The notes under the pieces are model-generated. The model saw only the letters and a program-made list of their open reading frames with translations, was not told the DNA's origin and did no database searches. 64,000 bases of DNA from Variovorax guangxiensis. Its GTDB lineage: Bacteria > Pseudomonadota > Gammaproteobacteria > Burkholderiales > Burkholderiaceae_C. Within the stretch, counting starts at the first letter, position 1. Every line of letters starts with the position of its first letter. The position numbers and the translations under genes are program-made. The stretch is from the NCBI RefSeq assembly GCF_003952165.1, contig NZ_RXFT01000010.1:1-64000 (forward strand), read 5' to 3'. This document shows, one piece after another, positions 60,531 to 64,000 of this stretch.

Positions 60531-60836
60531 CTAGGCCGGCGGCTCCTCGAACCCCTCGATCACCATGAGCTGCATGTCGACCGCGGCGTCCTTTCGCAAC
60601 CCTCTTGCGTGGGTGTATTCGGGCGACTCGTAGAACTTCCTCGCCGCGTCCGCGGTCTTGAACTCCACGAGAACCACTCGCCTGTCGTCGTGAGCGCCTT
60701 CCAGGTGCATGCGCTCGCCTCCCCGCGTCAGGAACCTGCCGCCGAACTTCTCGACGATGCCGGGCGTGAGTTGCTTGTATTGGTTGTACTGGTCCGGATT
60801 CACGATGGACATCCGGCCGATCAGATAGGCGACCAT
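60531..60836 (-). CDS. DUF1330 small protein
   Basis: This 101-residue protein matches the DUF1330 dimeric alpha/beta-barrel fold (MVAYLIGRMSIVNPDQYNQY, LTRGGERMHLEGAHDDRRVVLVEFKTADAARKFYESPEY). Function is unknown in general; relatives with this ferredoxin-like fold act as cyclases or mono-oxygenases. ATG 60836 begins the conserved part. It lies 35 bp after the diiron-protein gene, so it may act on its product. Confidence 0.85.
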   Translation of the reverse strand: MVAYLIGRMSIVNPDQYNQYKQLTPGIVEKFGGRFLTRGGERMHLEGAHDDRRVVLVEFKTADAARKFYESPEYTHARGLRKDAAVDMQLMVIEGFEEPPA

Positions 60837-60871
60837 CTGGCGTTCCCGTGGAGGCTCGGCCGCTCGTGCCG

Positions 60872-61687
60872 TCAGACGTAGGCGACCTTCTTCTGCGTCG
60901 CGACGCCGGATTGCAGCAGCGCCGCGTCCAGCACGTCCCACAGGCCGGTCAGCGAGTCGAGGAAGTCGTCCGCGCCTTCGATGACGAGGTGGGCGTATTC
61001 CGTCTTCAGCGCCAGCTCGACCGCGGTGCGCGCGTTCTGCTCGTGATGCTGTTCGGCGCCGACTTCGCCCCAGTGTTCCAGCAGGTAGTGCATCTCGGGC
61101 TTCTCCAGGTCGGCGTTGTAGATGCCGCTGTCGACCAGGCAGTACTTCTCGCCCGGAATCAGCTGCTGGTTGGAGATCATCTCGAGCGCCAGCGTGGTGC
61201 CCAGGTTGCGGTAGGTGTTCTCGATGTCCGTCAGCTTGCGGTGATCGAAAACGCCGATGGCCTTGCGCACCTGCGTGGTCAGGCCGGTCTCCATGTCGTA
61301 GCCGGGCAGGGAGCCGAGCAGCTGGTCGGAGAAGGCCTTGAGCTTCGCCTCGACCTTCTCCTGGTTGTAGAGGTCGGCGAACACCGGCGCCTCGGCCGAC
61401 TGGTTGACGATGAAGCCCGCCATCGTCGCGAGTTCGGGGCCGTGGCCCGATTCGCTCTCGACGATCTCCTCGAGCAGCTCGCTCTGCTTGTGCAGGCCGT
61501 GCTTCTTCAGCGCGTCGGGAAAGCTCCAGCCCGGACGCGTCGAGGCGCAGAAGCTCTGGATCTGGTGGAACAGGGCACCGACGACGGGTGGTTCCGGTTC
61601 CACCCTTGCCCAATTCTTGAAAATCGGGTGTGAATAGCACCGGTGACTTTTGACTCTATCAACCAGATCGGAAATGGTTACGCTCAT
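60872..61687 (-). CDS. Haem-oxygenase-like diiron oxidase/oxygenase (HDO)
   Basis: This 271-residue all-helical protein fits the iron-containing haem-oxygenase-like family (Haem_oxygenas_2) that includes BesC, UndA and the SznF centre: candidate ligands Glu79/His82 in ESESGHGPELATM, Glu169 in LALEMISNQQ, and an acid/His-rich helix at 200-217 (HYLLEHWGEVGAEQHHEQ). Members cleave, desaturate or N-oxygenate amino acids or fatty acids. AGGAG lies 8 bp before the ATG. It follows the methyltransferase by 67 bp. Confidence 0.85.
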   Translation of the reverse strand: MSVTISDLVDRVKSHRCYSHPIFKNWARVEPEPPVVGALFHQIQSFCASTRPGWSFPDALKKHGLHKQSELLEEIVESESGHGPELATMAGFIVNQSAEAPVFADLYNQEKVEAKLKAFSDQLLGSLPGYDMETGLTTQVRKAIGVFDHRKLTDIENTYRNLGTTLALEMISNQQLIPGEKYCLVDSGIYNADLEKPEMHYLLEHWGEVGAEQHHEQNARTAVELALKTEYAHLVIEGADDFLDSLTGLWDVLDAALLQSGVATQKKVAYV

Positions 61688-61754
61688 TTCTTGCTCCTAA
61701 TCACAGTGGGTTGAAAAAAATGCCAAGGGGAGAATTCGATTAACGGTGGTGTGC

Positions 61755-62747
61755 TTACTTGCTTGCCATCAACATGCGCCCTCCAGGGTGGTCGAGTACC
61801 TCGATCCGCACGTTCGAGAATCCCGCGCGGAAAAGCTTTTCAGTCCATTCCTCCTCGCTCAGGAGCCTTCTGGACATGAAATGGTTGTGCAGGTGGTTGA
61901 ATGCCGCGGCGAACGGCTTTTCCCAATTCGACTGGGCCACCGGAATTGCGTCGACGATGATCAGCGTGCCCTTGATCGCGTGGGTGCAGCAGGCGCGCAG
62001 CAATGCGTCGAGCGTTTCCTCTTCCGCCGGAAGAAGGTCGTGCATCACGAAGCCCGCGTGGATGATGTCGGCGTCCTTGATCAGCGACGCGTCTTCCACC
62101 AGCACCTGGATGGGGGCCGTCACGAACTGGAGCCGGTCGCTCATGCCGGCGTCGGAGGCCGCGTTCACGGCCTGCTCGGTGGCCGACGCGCTCAGGTCGA
62201 TGCCCACGCCGGTGGAGCCCGGGATCTTGCGCAGCATGCGGATCAGGAAGCCGCCGGAGCCCGATCCAAGATCCACGATTTTCCTTGGTGCCATCGCGAC
62301 GATGGCGTTCTCGGGCTGCGGATAGAAGGACTTCTCGCCCATCCACTTCGAGGTGCGCGCCACCAGCCCGCCGCTGCGCGGGTACTTGGCCTGCGCCTCC
62401 TCGTTGTGCTCCGAGAACTCCTTCGCGTTGTTGATCAGGGGCGCGCAGGCGCGCAGTGCCCACGAGAGGTAGCCGACCTCGTTGATCAGCTCCTCGAAGT
62501 TGCTGCCGACCTTGTAGGTGGCAGGAGCCGTGGGGCTCAGCACTTCGATGATTCCCGCCTTGCTCAGGGAGTCGAGATAGGCGGAGATCACCGACTCCTT
62601 TATTCCGCAGGATCGCGACGCCGCCGCGGCGTCCACGACCTCCGAATTCTGGAGAAATTCGATGACTCCGTACTCCGCACCGATTTCGAGCAGGATTGCG
62701 GAGCCTGCGAGGGAAGAGCCAGTAATACCGCGATCAACGTTTTGCAT
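61755..62747 (-). CDS. Class I SAM-dependent methyltransferase
   Basis: This 330-residue protein has a winged-helix dimerisation domain at the N-terminus (LLEIGAEYGVIEFLQNSEVV; SCGIKESVISAYLDSLSKAGI) and a Rossmann methyltransferase domain with IVDLGSGSGGFLIRML, VGIDLSASATEQA and GTLIIVDAIPV. The layout fits O-methyltransferases of secondary metabolism. It is the first structural gene after the regulator. The 271-bp gap upstream is AT-richer and lacks other genes, so it probably carries the cluster promoter. Confidence 0.88.
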   Translation of the reverse strand: MQNVDRGITGSSLAGSAILLEIGAEYGVIEFLQNSEVVDAAAASRSCGIKESVISAYLDSLSKAGIIEVLSPTAPATYKVGSNFEELINEVGYLSWALRACAPLINNAKEFSEHNEEAQAKYPRSGGLVARTSKWMGEKSFYPQPENAIVAMAPRKIVDLGSGSGGFLIRMLRKIPGSTGVGIDLSASATEQAVNAASDAGMSDRLQFVTAPIQVLVEDASLIKDADIIHAGFVMHDLLPAEEETLDALLRACCTHAIKGTLIIVDAIPVAQSNWEKPFAAAFNHLHNHFMSRRLLSEEEWTEKLFRAGFSNVRIEVLDHPGGRMLMASK

Positions 62748-63018
62748 GGGGCACCTGTTTGTTAAACGCCATTGAAAACCAACTGATTACTTCGCAATAG
62801 CCGAGGCCATTTGGTTGCACGATAGACAGCGTGCAGAAGGCCGTATTGGTAAAAATTGCGGCGCCGGGTGATTGCGGCAAAAAGAGATTCGGCCGAATTC
62901 AGAAGAAGGTTTCTATTGCGGCGCGCACGCGGCAAAGCCGGCCCTGCGCGGTGCATTCCGCGAGAGCCGGCGAGAAAAAAAGATGCGGAAAGAAGCGCCC
63001 GGAAAGAGCGCCGGCGCG

Positions 63019-63858
63019 TCAGTTGATCCGTGCGCGGACGTACTGGAGCGGCGTCATCCCGAAGGTGCGCTTGAAATGCCGGGTGAGGGCGCTCTGGTCG
63101 TAGAAGCCGCTCGCCACGGCGGCCTCGATGAGCGGCCTGCCCGCGGTGAGATGGCTGATCGCCGCCCTGAGCCGCAGCTGCGTGAGGTACATGTGCGGCG
63201 TCAGGCCGATCGCGCGGTTGAACGCACCGATCAGCTGGAAGGGCGTGAGGTCCGCGGCCTCGGCCATTGCTTCCAGCGTCAGCCGTTCGGCGAAGGCGTC
63301 GCGCAGCAACTCCAGCACAGGCGCGAGCACGCTGGTGTCGGCGGGCACCGGCAGCACGCGGTGCCCCTGCTGCGCATGCCGCTGGAAGAGCGTGCCGAAG
63401 GTGTGCACGAAGAGCTCCTGCTGCCGCAGCGGATCGCACTGGCCGCCGTCCTCATCGAAGGCGCGATGCAGTTCGAGGAAGCAGCCGATCAGTTCCTCGT
63501 CGCAATAGACGTTCGAGTCGAAGTAGCGGGCCTGGTCCATGCCCAGCGTCGTCATCAGGTGCCGGATGCCCGGGTCGGCCAGGTAGAAGGAGCGGTAGCG
63601 CCAGCGCGGGCTGCCGCCCATGCGCCCCGAGTGCGGCTCGGCCGGGTTGAAGACCAGCAGCGCCTGCTGGTGTGCCGCGCCGGTGCGGCCGCGGCTCTTG
63701 AACTCCGCGCCGCCGACTTCGGTGACGGCGATCACGAAGGAGTGGTGCACGTGAGGCGCGTACTCGTGCGTGGTGAAGTCCGCGTGCAGCATGTCCATGC
63801 CCGGCAGGCCGGGCGCATGCCAGTAGCGCGACGTGTTCAGAGGGTCCAGCTTGGCCAA
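63019..63858 (-). CDS. AraC-family transcriptional regulator
   Basis: This 279-residue regulator has an N-terminal cupin-like effector domain (HEYAPHVHHSFVIAVTEVGG) and a C-terminal double helix-turn-helix (LTLEAMAEAADLTPFQLIGAF; IEAAVASGFYDQSALTRHFKRTFGMTPLQYV). A TTG at 63858 is chosen as start because GGAGG lies six bases upstream; an ATG 36 bp earlier is possible. It is co-oriented with the cluster, 271 bp upstream of the methyltransferase gene, and is the likely cluster regulator. To its right (63895-64000) I see no gene. Confidence 0.88.
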   Translation of the reverse strand: MAKLDPLNTSRYWHAPGLPGMDMLHADFTTHEYAPHVHHSFVIAVTEVGGAEFKSRGRTGAAHQQALLVFNPAEPHSGRMGGSPRWRYRSFYLADPGIRHLMTTLGMDQARYFDSNVYCDEELIGCFLELHRAFDEDGGQCDPLRQQELFVHTFGTLFQRHAQQGHRVLPVPADTSVLAPVLELLRDAFAERLTLEAMAEAADLTPFQLIGAFNRAIGLTPHMYLTQLRLRAAISHLTAGRPLIEAAVASGFYDQSALTRHFKRTFGMTPLQYVRARIN

Positions 63859-64000
63859 CGAAAACCTCCGTTTGCATCGGCGATTGCCACGCATCCATCC
63901 AGCGTCGTCCAGCCGATCGATGGCACCTGAATGGTGAGCAAGGCCGCCTTGTTCCGGTGATTACAGCGCGATCTTGGTGGAAGCGGGAAGCCTCCGGCCT

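Noticed and set aside
51303..64000. A repeat of the tRNA-Ser 3' end marking the right side of an island
   Set aside because: No second copy of the tRNA end was seen by eye within the window; it may lie beyond 64000.

Overview
The window is GC-rich, densely coded DNA from a betaproteobacterium of the order Burkholderiales. Gene order and protein style fit the family Comamonadaceae, with a Variovorax-like genome as the best guess. This placement is inference: the window has no rRNA, and I could run no search. There is one tRNA gene (tRNA-Ser, anticodon GCT). I saw no CRISPR array, prophage or insertion sequence.

Layout. 1-5217: a partial FAD amine-oxidase-like gene and a LysR regulator, divergent from a pirin / DoxX / flavodoxin / pirin run. 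5304-9833: a tctD-tctE-tctB-tctA cluster for carboxylate uptake without the binding protein gene tctC. 9870-14791: trhO and dnaE divergent, then a small OB-fold secreted protein. 14814-24425: a long leftward chain, ribD-ribE-ribB(X)-ribH-nusB, aminotransferase, ybgC-tolQ-tolR-tolA and an FtsI-like transpeptidase. 24632-30848: a rightward type IV pilus minor-pilin operon, fimT-pilV-pilW-pilX-pilY1-pilE. 30879-33652: nrdR, glyA and a lytic transglycosylase, leftward. 33891-34215: a gene-free, hairpin-rich stretch that looks like a structured RNA gene. 34323-41232: two large proteins, AsmA-like DUF748 and DUF349. 41323-45469: a small membrane protein, mtfA, lpxH, two cyclophilins and a TPR protein, divergent from cysS. 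45686-51302: cysS, an alkA-like glycosylase, accA, tilS, lysC and tRNA-Ser.

From 51373 to 63858 the character changes. Eleven leftward genes, many overlapping or tightly spaced, look like a biosynthetic or accessory cluster: AraC regulator, SAM methyltransferase, haem-oxygenase-like diiron protein, DUF1330 protein, EamA exporter, AlaX-type tRNA editing protein, stand-alone Rieske protein, Leu/Val-dehydrogenase-like enzyme, M20 deacylase, MFS transporter and a complete isoleucyl-tRNA synthetase outside its usual ribF/lspA setting. The pairing of an extra IleRS with a trans-editing hydrolase suggests self-protection against a toxic amino-acid-like product. This is the most interesting part of the window. 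Its product is unknown, and the cluster starts just beyond the 3' end of the tRNA-Ser gene.

Other points: a 90-bp dispersed repeat occurs at 3583 and 47736; the RibA-like half of the ribB product has lost its zinc cysteines; tolB-pal do not follow tolQRA.
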